From contig SPDT01000004.1 in the NCBI GenBank assembly GCA_008477525.1, forward strand, positions 2,170,001-2,234,000: 64,000 nucleotides of DNA, read 5' to 3'. Below, piece by piece: positions 21,814-33,501 of this stretch. The notes under the pieces are model-generated. The model ran no database searches. It worked only from the letters and a program-made list of their open reading frames with translations, and was not told the origin of the DNA. Source of the DNA: Hypomyces perniciosus (Eukaryota > Ascomycota > Sordariomycetes > Hypocreales > Hypocreaceae). The translations under genes were made by a program, and so were the position numbers. The first letter of the stretch is position 1, and each line of letters starts with the position of its first letter.

Positions 21814-22064
21814 TATATATATATGTATGTATTTTTTTATCAGTTGTCTTAAGAGAGAACCAATGAAGCCAGTATGTATAACTAACCAATCGGGACTATC
21901 ATTCGGATTCCAAAGGCTAACGATTGTTGCTCACCGCCTTCCCCTTTTGTACATCTTCCAAATTCGCCTCCAAAGCTTCACGACTTATTTATCCGTCTAC
22001 TCACTTGCTACAATCTATCCTTTAAATCACATTCCCGGGGATAAGTGATATCCCTCTTACGAAA

Positions 22065-22986
<922 letters not shown>

Positions 22987-23440
22987 TTAGCAGATATTGA
23001 GAGATTGAATGTGAAATAATGGACACCTGATGTCGAATACTAGTCCAGGTGGAGGTACTTCGTAGTTGGCTGAATGAAACCTTGGATGCATGTACATGGA
23101 AACTGCCCGCAAATTAAAACACCGCGTTTGCAATTAATGACAACTTACGAGGTACTGCAAACGAGATAGGCTACAACTGGTTTTTTTCATCTGTGTTTGG
23201 CTGGATTGTGTGTATGCAAGGTGATACGTACGTAATAATACATACAGTGGTGGATGAATTGCCCAATGCCTATCCTGAGGTTGAGGCACAACAGTGGGGG
23301 AGGCGCACTACGTAATGGCCACCAACGGCTGTTAATCGATAAGACTCACTAACGCCACTTGTTGGAAATGCAACCACTTCTCCCTCGCGACCTCATCCCG
23401 GCATACCTTATCTTCTGATGATGATCTCGAATAGGCCACT
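22987..23440. other. Intergenic between trm8 and the sorting nexin gene
   Basis: It holds the sorting-nexin promoter. One TACTTCGTA lies at 23056-23064. Confidence 0.55.
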
Positions 23441-26400
23441 ATGGCCCTTAAGCGGAGAGATGTAGTTCTCGCCGGAGTAGCGTCCTTCATTGCGTGGGGC
23501 TATGCAGTGAGCTGGTTCTCTGCGCTCCGCTGGGTCGGTTATGCCTTTGTCGGCGGTATCATCATTATCATCCTCTCCCTTGCGGCAGCTCTCGTCTTGA
23601 CCACGCGAAAACCCAGCGATCGGAGGGCACGGCCAGCGGGAGCTGCTTTTCTTGGATCTCGAAGATGGCGAGCTGAGGTGGAAGCTTTGCGACAGCGACA
23701 ATCATGCGATAAAGAGCCTCTCGACCCCGACCTTCCCCGCGCATCCCAGGCTGTCGACGATCTGCTCAACCTGATACTCCGCGACTTTGTGCGCTCCTGG
23801 TACTCGCACATTAGCCAAAATGCATCGTTCCCGAATGAGGTCGATAAAGTAATTCGGCTGGCCTTGGTTAGCCTGGTCGAGCCCCTTCGCCGCCAGGATC
23901 TCGCCGACCTGATCACCAGCCGCTTTGTGCCCATTCTTACAACCCACTTCCACGACTTTTACGAGGCGGAGAAATCTGTGAGGGGGAAGAAGCTCAACCG
24001 ATCGGTTACTGAGTCTGAGGAGCTGGATCTGGCCATTGCGTCCAAGTTCCGGGACGGCCGTTTGCACCCAGCAGCCTCACTCTCCTTCCCCGACACGAAG
24101 ATGGTCCAACAGGACTACTTGCGGTCTCTCATGGCACGGATTCTACCCAAGATCCTCCCCGGAAACATGCAGTCCAGTCGGGCTGTTTCGATTATCATAC
24201 GTGAGATTATAAGCTGCGCGATTACGTTCCCCATTGTTCAGTTACTTGCCGACCCTGATACTTGGAACCAACTGATGGAGAATCTCGGCCGGTCGATGCT
24301 TCAAGATAGGTCGACCGTTCGCAAGCTCAGGGCGGCACTTGATCAACATGCTTCTCCTACACCAAAACCCGGAAAATTAGCGATGACACCACGGTTAGCA
24401 CCCGGCGATAATGAACGCAAATTCGAAAAGTTTATTCGTGCCATTCGCAAGGTCAATAACCTATCAGATGCGCGGCGTTTTCGCAGTGAGGTTGCTAGTC
24501 AACTCAAGCGTGACTCACTACAAGAAAACCAGGATCAGGTCTATCTTCGTCGATTGGAGATGGGGAAACGACTCCTGGACCAGAGGGTGCATCAATTGGC
24601 TGCTGGAGGAGACCGCCGCGCACCTCCTCCACCCGCTCCAGGGCCATCCGCCTCAACGCCGAGACTTGAGAATGCATCTCTTGTCGATCTTTTGCGAGAC
24701 CCAGCAGGCCTATCATACTTCATGGAGTATATGGACCGCCAACGATTGATGTCCTTGGTACAATTCTGGCTAGTGGTCGATGGTTTTCGAAATCCTTTGG
24801 AGGATGATGGCCAAGATGACGAACAACTTCCATCTACCTTACCCATGTGGACTGACGCTGATCGACTGGATCTGTTACAAATTCACCAAGCCTACCTGTC
24901 CAAACCAGAGTTGAATGTACCGGATGCCTCAAAGATATCTGTGCGCGGGTTTCTCCAGGCTGGAAAATCAGCTACGCCTGCCCAATATTACAAGGCAAGG
25001 CGTGCCATCCTGAAGGCCCAAAGTGCTGTGCAGGAGGAGATGCGGTCTCGATATTTTGAAGGGTTCAAAAAGTCTGACCTCTACTACAAATGCCTCGCGT
25101 CGCTAGAAATGTCGCATGCCAATCTACGGCCTCCAGTCCAGCAAGCTCATTCATACACAGCCAAATCGTCACAATCACAACAGTCCAAGCCCCGACCTGC
25201 TTCACGCCGAGCCCCGATGACGTCAGGGCCTACAAATCGTCTTTCCGGTTCATTGTCAGACCTCAGGGCCCTAAGCGCTAACGGCAGCGGGTCGGATCAT
25301 TTGTCCTCTTCACGGCGATCACTTGATGATGTTCCCCCCAATCCCCTTTTTGATGACGATGATTTGGACCAAGATGGAATGATTGACTCGGTACAGAGTC
25401 TGGACCAGGATGTCCCTAGACATCAAATGCCTGATACCCAAGTCGTACAGGCGGTAGAGCAGGCCTTAAACAACATCCTGGAAGATGACAGGCCGCAAAC
25501 AGCTGAGGATCTCCGCGCCTCCCTATTCGGAAATGAGGACAATGCGCCGAGTATATTATCGGGACATGATAATGACTCAAATAGAGGTTCGTTTGATGCT
25601 GGGAGACCTCTGGTACTGGCAAAAGAGACCGGGAAACCCACACTATCGTCGTTGGGGTTAGTTAGTGCTGCTTCTCGCATTGGTGTGTTTGTCGACGATG
25701 ACCTCTTTGGTGATGAGGATAAGTACCTCCCAGACAATGGTGATGCGGATGAAGACATGCAGTCTGATGACGAGGGCGAAATACATGAAGCTGCGCCGGG
25801 AGACCTTGGCCTCGCCGAAGCTATCACGGCACTGACAAACGATATCGACCGCCTGGTTGCCCAGGAGGCGGTTATAGACTCGTTGACAAGGAAAGCGGAA
25901 CTGACAAACAACACGGCCGAATTGCGAATCCTGAAGAAGTCAAAGGCAAGTTTGCAAAGGGAAATCAGACGTAAGGAACTTCAGCGCCAGCAATATGTGA
26001 TACAGGAAAGTGACAACAGTCTCTATGGACGATCGACAATCAAGATTACATCGATTCAAGTGGGACGAGAGGAAGATGGAAGGGAATTTGCTCTATACGT
26101 CATCGAGGTCCAGCGGAATGCAGGAGAGCAGATGCCTGCATCATCCTGGATTGTGATGAGAAGGTATAGTGAATTTCACGAGCTTCACCAGAAGCTTCGG
26201 TCTAGATATCCTTCGGTGCGGAATCTGGACTTCCCCCGCCGGCGCATGGTCATGAAGTTTCAGAGCGAGTTCCTCCGCAAGCGGCGTATGGCGCTAGAAA
26301 CGTATTTGCGAGAACTCCTCCTTCTGCCGGAGGCATGCCGCAGTCGGGAGCTTCGGGCTTTCCTGTCTCAGAGCGTCATTGCACAGGGCGAAGACTTGAT

Positions 26401-27031
26401 GGACCGGGAAGACAAGAAGGATATGATGACACGCTTGTACGACTCGGTCGCGGATGGCATGGAAGACATTCTCGGGAACATCCCAGTACTGGACCAGATC
26501 TCAGTTGCTGGGCAAAATCTCATCGCCGCGGCCACCAGTCAACTCAACGCAATACCGCTCAATGCAAACGAGGATACATTTCCAGCCGCGGAAGCAGAAG
26601 CAGAGTTAAATGCCTTTGAGAACAAGGAACTGGAGCCGTTCATTAAGCCCATTTGCGACGTCTTCTTGGAGGTTTTTGAACTCAACAGGGGAAACAACTG
26701 GCTACGCGGGAGAGCAGTGGTAGTGGTTCTACAACAGCTACTTGGCGGAACAATTGAGAGGAAAGTGCGCGACAATGCCAGAATGTTGGTTCAGGAGGAT
26801 TCCTTACTGCGGTATGTGGGAATGATACGCGACGCTTTGTGGCCGAACGGAGAGCTGGTGCGAGACCGGAAGCCGCGCACTGCTGCCGAGAAGAAAAAGA
26901 CCCGAACGGAAGCAAGTCTTATGCTGGCGACATTGGTGCCCGATCTGGCGGGAAATGTTGTGGGACGAGTCAATGCTCAAGCGGCAAGTCGACGTCTCTT
27001 TGCAACGTTTAACAACTCGCGACTCAAGTAA
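23441..27031 (+). CDS. Mdm1-type sorting nexin (PXA-RGS-PX-nexin C), 1196 aa
   Basis: A single uninterrupted frame from ATG at 23441. Two N-terminal membrane segments (around residues 10-55, including AFVGGIIIIILSLAAALVL) are followed by a PXA domain (about 95-280, QAVDDLLNLILRDFVRSWY). An RGS-like domain starts near residue 408 (SLVDLLRDPAGLSYFMEYMD). A PX domain follows near 865-980 (IKITSIQVGREEDGREF, then RRYSEFHELHQKLRSRYP), and the nexin C domain comes near 1066-1180 (FIKPICDVFLEVFELNRGNN). The region between RGS and PX is acidic and low in structure. Yeast Mdm1 tethers the ER to the vacuole and affects lipid droplets; human SNX13/14/25 share the layout. The role here is inferred from that. 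Absence of introns in 3.6 kb is unremarkable. Confidence 0.92.
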   Translation: MALKRRDVVLAGVASFIAWGYAVSWFSALRWVGYAFVGGIIIIILSLAAALVLTTRKPSDRRARPAGAAFLGSRRWRAEVEALRQRQSCDKEPLDPDLPRASQAVDDLLNLILRDFVRSWYSHISQNASFPNEVDKVIRLALVSLVEPLRRQDLADLITSRFVPILTTHFHDFYEAEKSVRGKKLNRSVTESEELDLAIASKFRDGRLHPAASLSFPDTKMVQQDYLRSLMARILPKILPGNMQSSRAVSIIIREIISCAITFPIVQLLADPDTWNQLMENLGRSMLQDRSTVRKLRAALDQHASPTPKPGKLAMTPRLAPGDNERKFEKFIRAIRKVNNLSDARRFRSEVASQLKRDSLQENQDQVYLRRLEMGKRLLDQRVHQLAAGGDRRAPPPPAPGPSASTPRLENASLVDLLRDPAGLSYFMEYMDRQRLMSLVQFWLVVDGFRNPLEDDGQDDEQLPSTLPMWTDADRLDLLQIHQAYLSKPELNVPDASKISVRGFLQAGKSATPAQYYKARRAILKAQSAVQEEMRSRYFEGFKKSDLYYKCLASLEMSHANLRPPVQQAHSYTAKSSQSQQSKPRPASRRAPMTSGPTNRLSGSLSDLRALSANGSGSDHLSSSRRSLDDVPPNPLFDDDDLDQDGMIDSVQSLDQDVPRHQMPDTQVVQAVEQALNNILEDDRPQTAEDLRASLFGNEDNAPSILSGHDNDSNRGSFDAGRPLVLAKETGKPTLSSLGLVSAASRIGVFVDDDLFGDEDKYLPDNGDADEDMQSDDEGEIHEAAPGDLGLAEAITALTNDIDRLVAQEAVIDSLTRKAELTNNTAELRILKKSKASLQREIRRKELQRQQYVIQESDNSLYGRSTIKITSIQVGREEDGREFALYVIEVQRNAGEQMPASSWIVMRRYSEFHELHQKLRSRYPSVRNLDFPRRRMVMKFQSEFLRKRRMALETYLRELLLLPEACRSRELRAFLSQSVIAQGEDLMDREDKKDMMTRLYDSVADGMEDILGNIPVLDQISVAGQNLIAAATSQLNAIPLNANEDTFPAAEAEAELNAFENKELEPFIKPICDVFLEVFELNRGNNWLRGRAVVVVLQQLLGGTIERKVRDNARMLVQEDSLLRYVGMIRDALWPNGELVRDRKPRTAAEKKKTRTEASLMLATLVPDLAGNVVGRVNAQAASRRLFATFNNSRLK

Positions 27032-27799
27032 GATGCAGCCTTGCCAGAAGTGGAATTTCAGCTTGCTAACAACTTACACAGTGCCCACTTAATCTTCACT
27101 ATTCTTGATGAGATAGTGTCGGTCCTTTTTGACGAAACATGAAATGTGCGGTTATCATCTTCGTCCGGTTTTCTGATATTGCGAAGCACGGCGTGAGGCG
27201 TCTGTTTTGATGAACTCTTGGTGGTGGTCTTAGAAGGAAGGGAAGAGGTGACAGTAGGCGTGGTGCTTAACATCAAAGTATTCTATCTTCAAGCGTATTT
27301 TCTTCTTATAAAAGAATACTGTTTAGTAACTAATATTAAATAAAATGACTATATTTTCTACTAGTATGTCCTCTATTTTGTGATAACAATGAGAGAAATA
27401 TTGCTTTCTGGTCAGTAAAAGTAGTAGTATTACTGCTCGACTTACCTACCTAGGTATGTTAGTTTACATCTAGGAGTCAGCTTAATCAAGTTTAGCGTAT
27501 AAAACAAATATTCAACCTTGAAACCTTCTTAACGCGGGGCCAGCTATACTCCTTCCGGACATTCTGCCGCTACTCTCCGCCCTAGCAGGTCGCACCCGCC
27601 AACCTCTCATATCGCCTGTAACTCTCGAGCCTCCTCAGCTTCTCCTCCCGCCAACCGCCATCGCCACCATCGTCTTCCGTCCGGTTCTGGCATCCGCACC
27701 ACGCCGCTTCTCCTTGGATTCCATCTACCGGACCCTATCTGCGATCGCCCTTTGGCCTCAGAGAACCCCGGGTTAGTTAACATTGCAGAGGCCGCCATC
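27032..27799. other. Intergenic, sorting nexin 3' end to SR-protein promoter
   Basis: It contains an AT-rich block near 27280-27430 and one small minus-strand frame, listed separately. The pyrimidine-rich stretch near 27540-27730 is probably the SR-protein promoter and 5' UTR. Confidence 0.55.
27058..27273 (-). CDS. Possible small ORF, 71 aa, unrecognised
   Basis: ATG at 27273 to the stop at 27058. The product is Ser/Thr/Lys-rich (MLSTTPTVTSSLPSKTTTKS), then TPHAVLRNIRKPDEDDNRTF, with a hydrophobic end. A GTAAGT donor occurs near its 3' end, so a further exon is possible. I know no family for it. It may be a real small gene or chance. Confidence 0.25.
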   Translation of the reverse strand: MLSTTPTVTSSLPSKTTTKSSSKQTPHAVLRNIRKPDEDDNRTFHVSSKRTDTISSRIVKIKWALCKLLAS

Positions 27800-29358
27800 A
27801 TGACCGAGGTTTCGTCCACCCGACTGTACTTGGGAAACCTCCCTCGACATGGTACATTTCCATAGTTCTCCCAGTCCTCATGGCCATCATTAACGCGCGC
27901 CCGACAGCCACAAAGTCCGATGTTGAGGCTCACTTTGCGACCCACGGCACTGGAGAAATCACCGAAGTCAAGCTGATGAATGGTTTTGGCTTTATCGAGT
28001 ACAAGGATGCGATGGACGCCCGCGATGTTGTCCCGGGTTAGTCGAATCTTCGCCAATATCACGTCTATGAGGTCGCACAATACTAACCTTTGGTGCCTTT
28101 TGGTTTTTTTATAGCTTTTCGTATGTGGCCACCCCAGAATCGTCAATTCTCCATTCCGTAGACCCGTTAGCTAACCTTTTGGCCAAGATGGATCCGACTT
28201 CATGGGTGAGCGCCTTACCGTCCAGTTTGCTCGTGGAACTCGCCATCGAGAGGGCGGTATGGGACACGAACGTGCTCCGCCCCGTCCTCGTCGAACCCCT
28301 CATCGCATGCAGATTACGGGACTTCCAAACGATACCAGTTGGCAGGTCTGTTTACTCTCCCCGTTTGTTGTTCCTGGATTCCATGGAATTTGCGTATCCT
28401 TTCTGTTATACTTGGAGCTTTTGGTTTTTTGTGCCCCTGTTTTTTCGGTTGGGATTTGCGCCATGCATCCCGCTCCCAGTTCTGGACTGGCGACTCCGCA
28501 CCGCTTTTCGCGCGTTACTGGCCCTGTACCCCGGTTCCTGACCTGATGAACAAACGGGCCTTGCGGATACATGGACTTTTTTTCGACGTTTCCTCCCTCC
28601 TGGGCAACCACTTACATGGATTCTACCAATAGGACCTTAAAGACTTTGCCCGCCAGTCAAGCCTTGATGTTGTGTACTCCGAGACTGGCCGCGATTCTAA
28701 TGGACGGGGGTAAGTTTAGGAATGCCTTTAATATGCCCGCTTTAAGCGGTCTACCATGGTAATAGCTAACTTTCTCTTCAGTTTTGTTGAGTTTGAGACC
28801 GCGGCAGATCTCAGGACGGCTGTAGAGAAGCTTGATGGCCGCGAATTTAAGGGAAATCGCGTCCAATGCATCGTTGACGTAGGTTCATTATTACAATATC
28901 TCATATCCAAAACGCGACACATTGCTAATTCTTAACTTCAGACTCAGCCCGACATGCCACCACGAGATCGCGCTCGATCACGTTCGCCTGGTCGTCGGCC
29001 ATATAATGCGCCGCCCTTTAACGACTACGAGCGCCGCGGGCCCCCACGGGGCAGCGGATACAGTCCCCGTCATGAGGGAGCTCCGTACAGCTACCGTGAC
29101 CGAAGCCCACGGCGCGAGTATTACGACGACCGGGCTCGCTACCGCTCCCCGCCCCGACGACCCGTGGAGGACTACCCGCCTCCTCGCGGCCGTTATGAAG
29201 AACCATATCGCCGCGACTACCCACCGCCAGCCGATCCATACGCGAACGGTGGCCGACCTGCTTACGATCGGCCGCCTAGAGACTTTCCCCCGAGGGAGGC
29301 GCCATATCCACGGGAAGGGTATGCGCGTGACTATGATCGCGGTGGGCGCTATTGGTAA
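27800..29358 (+). CDS. SR-type splicing factor with two RRMs (Srp2-like), 311 aa
   Basis: Seven exons: 27800-27851, 27908-28036, 28115-28120, 28188-28345, 28633-28709, 28782-28878 and 28942-29358. RRM1 has RNP2 RLYLGNLP and RNP1 NGFGFIEY. RRM2 has MQITGLPNDTSWQDLKDF and RGFVEFE. The C-terminus is rich in Arg, Ser, Pro, Tyr and Gly (RDRARSRSPGRRP and many RDY/RRDYPPP pieces). This is the layout of SR proteins like Srp2 of fission yeast, which bind exonic enhancers and promote splicing in the nucleus. Exon 3 is only six bases (CTTTTC). It is required for the frame to read VVPAFHGSDFMGERL; skipping it would still keep frame but lose two residues. Intron 4 is unusually long (287 nt). Confidence 0.9.
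28115..28120 (+). other. 6-nt microexon of the SR-protein gene
   Basis: The upstream intron ends TTTTTTTATAG and the downstream one opens GTATGT; both have CTAAC branch sites. The six bases supply parts of Ala-Phe-His. The join matches what an RRM end (AFHG.DFMGERLTVQFA) should look like. Confidence 0.8.
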
Positions 29359-30154
29359 ATCTACTCTCCTACCCCCGTTATGGCCCTCCTCCCTGCCTTT
29401 GCTGTGTTTCGTTGTTTTCTTCTTTCCGTGTGGCTACTTGGAGGAACTGTCCTTGACCGGAGGTGATAGATGATTGCCGCAAACGGACAAGTCAAAGCCG
29501 AAGAGTTGCCTGGTGAGTGATGATGGAAGGGGTATTGTCATGATTTGCCTTTATTATTGGATGTGAGTGAGGGTCCAATGGTAGGTGGAGCAGCTTGCGA
29601 TACGACAATGAACGGGCGCGGGAGGATCCCGATGATATCTCTGGTGACCAGGCATGAACATTGGCCATCCAGCAACTACTTACTGCCTCGACAAGGGGCA
29701 GGGTCTTCAGTCCGAATAACGATGAGGAATGGATGGGAGGACGTCAAGCTGTACGATTAACGGGACTATGCACTGCTTTTTTGAAACTGGTTTTTTTATT
29801 TCGATCAAGGCCTATGCGACCAGGCCAATGCGCATGAAAAGCATTACTTGTTTGCTCGGACATGACTTGTAAGGACAACCGAAAAGCGAAAAGCGAAAAG
29901 CAATCAATTATCATGGCCCAAAACCGCGCACCGCGCTGCTAGGTTATTGCTGACATGGTACAAGCACGTCGGTCTCCCCTCGTATTATGTACACGTGCAA
30001 TTCGCCTGTCCTCGGCTATGCACCTATATCCAAGTATGCGTTGCCGAGGAAGCAAAGCAGTACTAGATAGTATAGTTTGTTTATATCAAAACGACTTTCT
30101 ACGTCGGCGATCTCCCCCCACATGACATTAACATCCCTTGATTTGAATTTCAGC
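29359..30154. other. Convergent intergenic between the SR-protein gene and pex11
   Basis: Two 3' UTRs are expected. Three tandem GAAAAGC units lie near 29880-29901. No gene is seen. Confidence 0.6.
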
Positions 30155-30936
30155 TTATGCCGTCTTCTTCCATTGTGTGTAGACGCCGAGTACGCTACTG
30201 AAGGTACCAGCCAGACCAACAATGCCGTCGTCGAAAGCTACCCAACCGAGAGCGGAAAAGGGGACAGTCATGTCGCAAAGGTCGGAGAGAAGTTGAAGCT
30301 TGCTGGCGGCTCGCTCCCTGTAATGAAGGAAAAGGAAAGTATGTTAGCCATTGTTAAACGTTGGTGGGGGCGTGTACACTACTCGTAGACTCACTTGGTA
30401 ATGCGCTTGCTCTCAACGACGCCCTCACCATCCTTGCGATCAATTTGCGCCTCGCGCTGCTTGAGACGGTAGAGTGTGTAGAACTGGGCGGCCACACTAA
30501 AGACGATGCCCACGGCCCAGCAGCGATACGCATGCTGCTGAAGCCTCTTTGCGGCCTCCCACTTGCGAATGCCAGCGGCGTCGGCGAGGGTGAGGGCGTC
30601 GAAGGACAAGTATCCAGCGTATCCAAGCTGGCGACCGACGGCGGCATAGCGCAGGAAGGGCTCGAGGATCTTTGTATCGGCGGCTTGGGCGGCGGCCTTG
30701 ACGTGCTCGATGTTCTTGCCGAAGCGGAGGATCTTACGGGTGAGGCCGAACTGCTTCTTGATGGCGTTCCAGGGAGCCATTTCCGAGGGGGTGCCGTTGG
30801 TGCGGAGGAGGTACCAGGCGTAGAAGCGGGCAAAGTATTGTAGAGTGCGGAGGAGCTTATCGCGGCCGACGGTGGTGGCGACGAAGCGGAGGTAGTGGGC
30901 TACCGAGGGGTGGTAGACGAGGGTGTCGGCGACCAT
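30155..30936 (-). CDS. pex11: Peroxisomal membrane protein Pex11
   Basis: Exons 30936-30395 and 30317-30155 give 234 aa, the normal size. The 77-nt intron (GTGAGT...TTACAG) interrupts ITK/ERAASKLQ. The N-terminus MVADTLVYHPSVAHYLRFVA, the block GRDKLLRTLQYFARFYAWYL with the amphipathic helix, KILRFGKNIEH and the C-terminal GIVGLAGTFSSVLGVY hydrophobic segment are all typical. Pex11 curves the peroxisomal membrane and drives peroxisome elongation and division. Fungal pex11 genes are induced by fatty acids. It is divergent from fbp1 across 1.4 kb. Confidence 0.95.
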
Positions 30937-31358
30937 TTTGGCGGAGTGGATTTATTGTGTTGAGTTTAGGAGGAAGATGTGATGTTTGTTTTTTCGGCGG
31001 AGTGGTGACTGGAGAAGCGGTTGGAAGAGAGTGCGATTAAAGGACGAGTAATTTGTTTGGCTGTTGGTTGTTGTTGGTGGTTGTGGTCTGGTCGGTGCAG
31101 ACAGATGGAATGCGAAAGGAGAGGAACGCGCTTGAGAGGCAGCAGTCGATGGTATGGTATGGCTCGGGTGGAAACAAGTAACGGTGACGGCGATGATGAT
31201 GACGACGATAGTGGTGATGGCGACAGAAGCGATTCTGTAATGCGAGTATTGATGATTAGGAGGAAAAGGAAAAACGCTGGAATGAGTGGTGGTGTTGAGA
31301 GGCTTCGGTATATTCGGTCGCAAGCAATGGCGTTTGCGGTTTGGGCCCAGGGCACATG

Positions 31359-31364
31359 CCGAGG
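31359..31364 (+). promoter_or_regulatory. FarA/FarB-type core CCGAGG
   Basis: A six-base match in the promoter side of pex11, about 420 bp from its ATG. A 6-mer alone is weak; context makes it worth noting. Confidence 0.35.
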
Positions 31365-31999
31365 TTCATTCCCCCACAATCAATGGAGAATGGATGACGG
31401 GCAGCGTCAGAGCTGCAGCGATAAGGGTGGGTTACAGAAGGGGTGGACGCTGTAGCAGAGTGGTTTCAGGGCTGGGGGTTTCACGTGAGTGGTTCGCATT
31501 TGCATCGGCTTTCGGATAATACGGGAGTTTATCCGGGCGTGGATATCCAATGGAGATTTGCCCATTTCCGATTTCCATGAGATGGAGATATTCTATGTAC
31601 TCCGTATTACTTTGTATGCTCATTGCTAAACTGCCGTTGGCTAAAGACCGAGTGCTCGGTATCCAAACCCCGAGCTGCAGTCTGGCTCACGTGGCCAAAC
31701 TCCTTTGTCATTGCAACTCTTCCATTCCGGGAAATCTTCTTCCCTGCCGGAGCTGTGGGACAGATGGCGGGGAGACCAGGAACCGTCACCCAAACAAAAT
31801 GCTCCTCTGAGCCATCCGTCGGTATGGTCGGCTGCTCCTCACGGGATAGATAGCCTTGGATAACCGTCCAACTCTCCGGGACCTGCATGGATATCCCTAT
31901 CCGGACCCGGCCGGAAGGCGGCGGGTTAAGTGTCGTCGATTCTGCCGTTCCCGTGATCACTGTCAACAAGTCGCAGCGTAATAGCGTCTCGCTTCTTTG

Positions 32000-32078
32000 T
32001 GTCTCTCGTCTCTCGTCTCTCGTCTCTCGTCTCTCGTCTCTTGTCTCCCTTCTCCCTTCTCCCTTCTCCCTGCCCCCT
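32000..32078. repeat. CTCTCGT and TTCTCCC tandem repeats before fbp1
   Basis: About six units of CTCTCGT pass into several units of TTCTCCC. All pyrimidine-rich on the fbp1 sense strand, 260-340 bp before the ATG. Confidence 0.9.
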
Positions 32079-32339
32079 TTTTACAAGTATATTACGTACT
32101 TGTTCGCTCTTCTCATCTACTCTTGCATCTTGTGTTTTTCTCTCTTCCTTCTTCCTTCTTCGCTCATCCTCTCCTCCAACCCCACGATACCCCACCTCAG
32201 CTCCAGCTCCAAGTCCAGCCCTGTTCGCTTCTTCTCTAGATCCATTGGAAGCATCAATCTCAAGTAACAGCGGGAACAGAACAAGAAGCAATTCTAACCC
32301 ATCATCCCCCATTGCACCATCGACGTCATCACCACAATC

Positions 32340-33501
32340 ATGGCGGACAACGGCGAAAAGGTCAACACCAACATCGTCACTCTCACGCGGTACCTCACCG
32401 AGGAGCAAATCAAGCACAAGGAGGCCACCGGTGACTTCACGTAGGCTCATCATCCCTTATCCCTCCAGCTGTATAAGCTGCTCCTGAGAGCACTGGCTAA
32501 CACTTTTGTCCCCCCAACGACAGCCTACTTTGCCATGCTCTGCAATTCTCCTTCAAGTCCATCGCATACTACATCCGTCGTGCTAGCCTAGTCAACCTGA
32601 CCGGTCTGGCTGGCTCCTCCAACACCACTGGCGACGAGCAGAAGAAGCTTGACGTCATCTCCAATGACCTCTTCATCGAGGCTATGCGCTCCTGCGGCAA
32701 GGTCGCCATGCTTGTCTCTGAGGAGGAGGAGGATATCATACACTTCTCCAACGCAGACGGCGCCCGCTATGTCGTCTCCTGCGACCCTATCGACGGCTCC
32801 TCCAACATCGACGCTGGTGTCTCAGTTGGCACCATCTTTGCCATCCACAAGCTGCCTGAGGGCTCCATAGGCTCCAAGGATGATATCCTGAAGCCCGGCA
32901 CCGAGCTCGTGGCTGCCGGCTTCGCCATGTATGGTGCCTCAGCCCAGCTCGTCATGACCATGAAGGGCAGCACCGTCAATGGCTTCACGCTTGACAACGG
33001 AATCGGAGAGTTCATCCTCACGCACCCCGACATGCGCATCCCCAAGTCGCGCGCCATCTACTCCGTCAACGAGGGTAACTCGCTTTACTGGGAGGAGAAG
33101 ACGATCAACTACTTCAACTCGCTCAAGCATGCCCAGGCCAACGGCAAGCCTTACAGCTCGCGTTACATTGGTAGCATGGTGGCGGATGCCTACCGCACAC
33201 TTCTTTATGGTGGCATCTTTGCCTATCCTGCGGATAAGAAGAGCCCCAAGGGCAAGCTCCGAATTCTGTACGAGTGTGCACCTATGGCCATGGTGTTTGA
33301 GAATGGTGAGTTCCCAGGCGACCTGAAACAGCCCGTTGTGGATTCCATTGCTAACATGTATCTCTTTCAGCTGGTGGTCAAGCCATCGACAGCAATATGA
33401 GGAGGATGTTGGAAGTCGCCCCAGAGCATATCCACGACCGGTCCGGTATATATATGGGCAGCTACGACGAAGTAGAAAAGGTCAAGCAGTTCCATCAGTA
33501 A
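32340..33501 (+). CDS. fbp1: Fructose-1,6-bisphosphatase
   Basis: Exons 32340-32440, 32524-33305 and 33371-33501 give 337 aa, close to other fungal enzymes. The metal and phosphate motif CDPIDGSSNIDAGVSVGTIF starts at residue 120. The acidic Glu run EEEED before it helps bind Mg. Also visible are YGASAQLVMT, the substrate region SRYIGSMVADAYRTLLYGG and the end block YECAPMAMVFENAGGQAID, joined across the last intron. The enzyme hydrolyses fructose 1,6-bisphosphate in cytosolic gluconeogenesis. The ATG sits in ACAATCATGGC, a good fungal context. Transcription is expected to be repressed by glucose, in line with CreA-type sites upstream. Confidence 0.97.

Larger units (their letters stand above)
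30937..32339. promoter_or_regulatory. Shared divergent promoter of pex11 and fbp1
   Basis: No gene lies between the two starts. A CCGAGG core (31359-31364) matches the fatty-acid regulator FarA/FarB site of Aspergillus. CreA-type SYGGRG sites occur at 31472-31477 (CTGGGG) and 31767-31772 (GCGGGG). One TACTCCGTA lies at 31598. The fbp1-proximal end is a pyrimidine-rich tract with short tandem repeats. Confidence 0.5.

Noticed and set aside
30016..30222. 68-codon minus-strand frame beside pex11
   Set aside because: It overlaps the second pex11 exon in another frame; a shadow.
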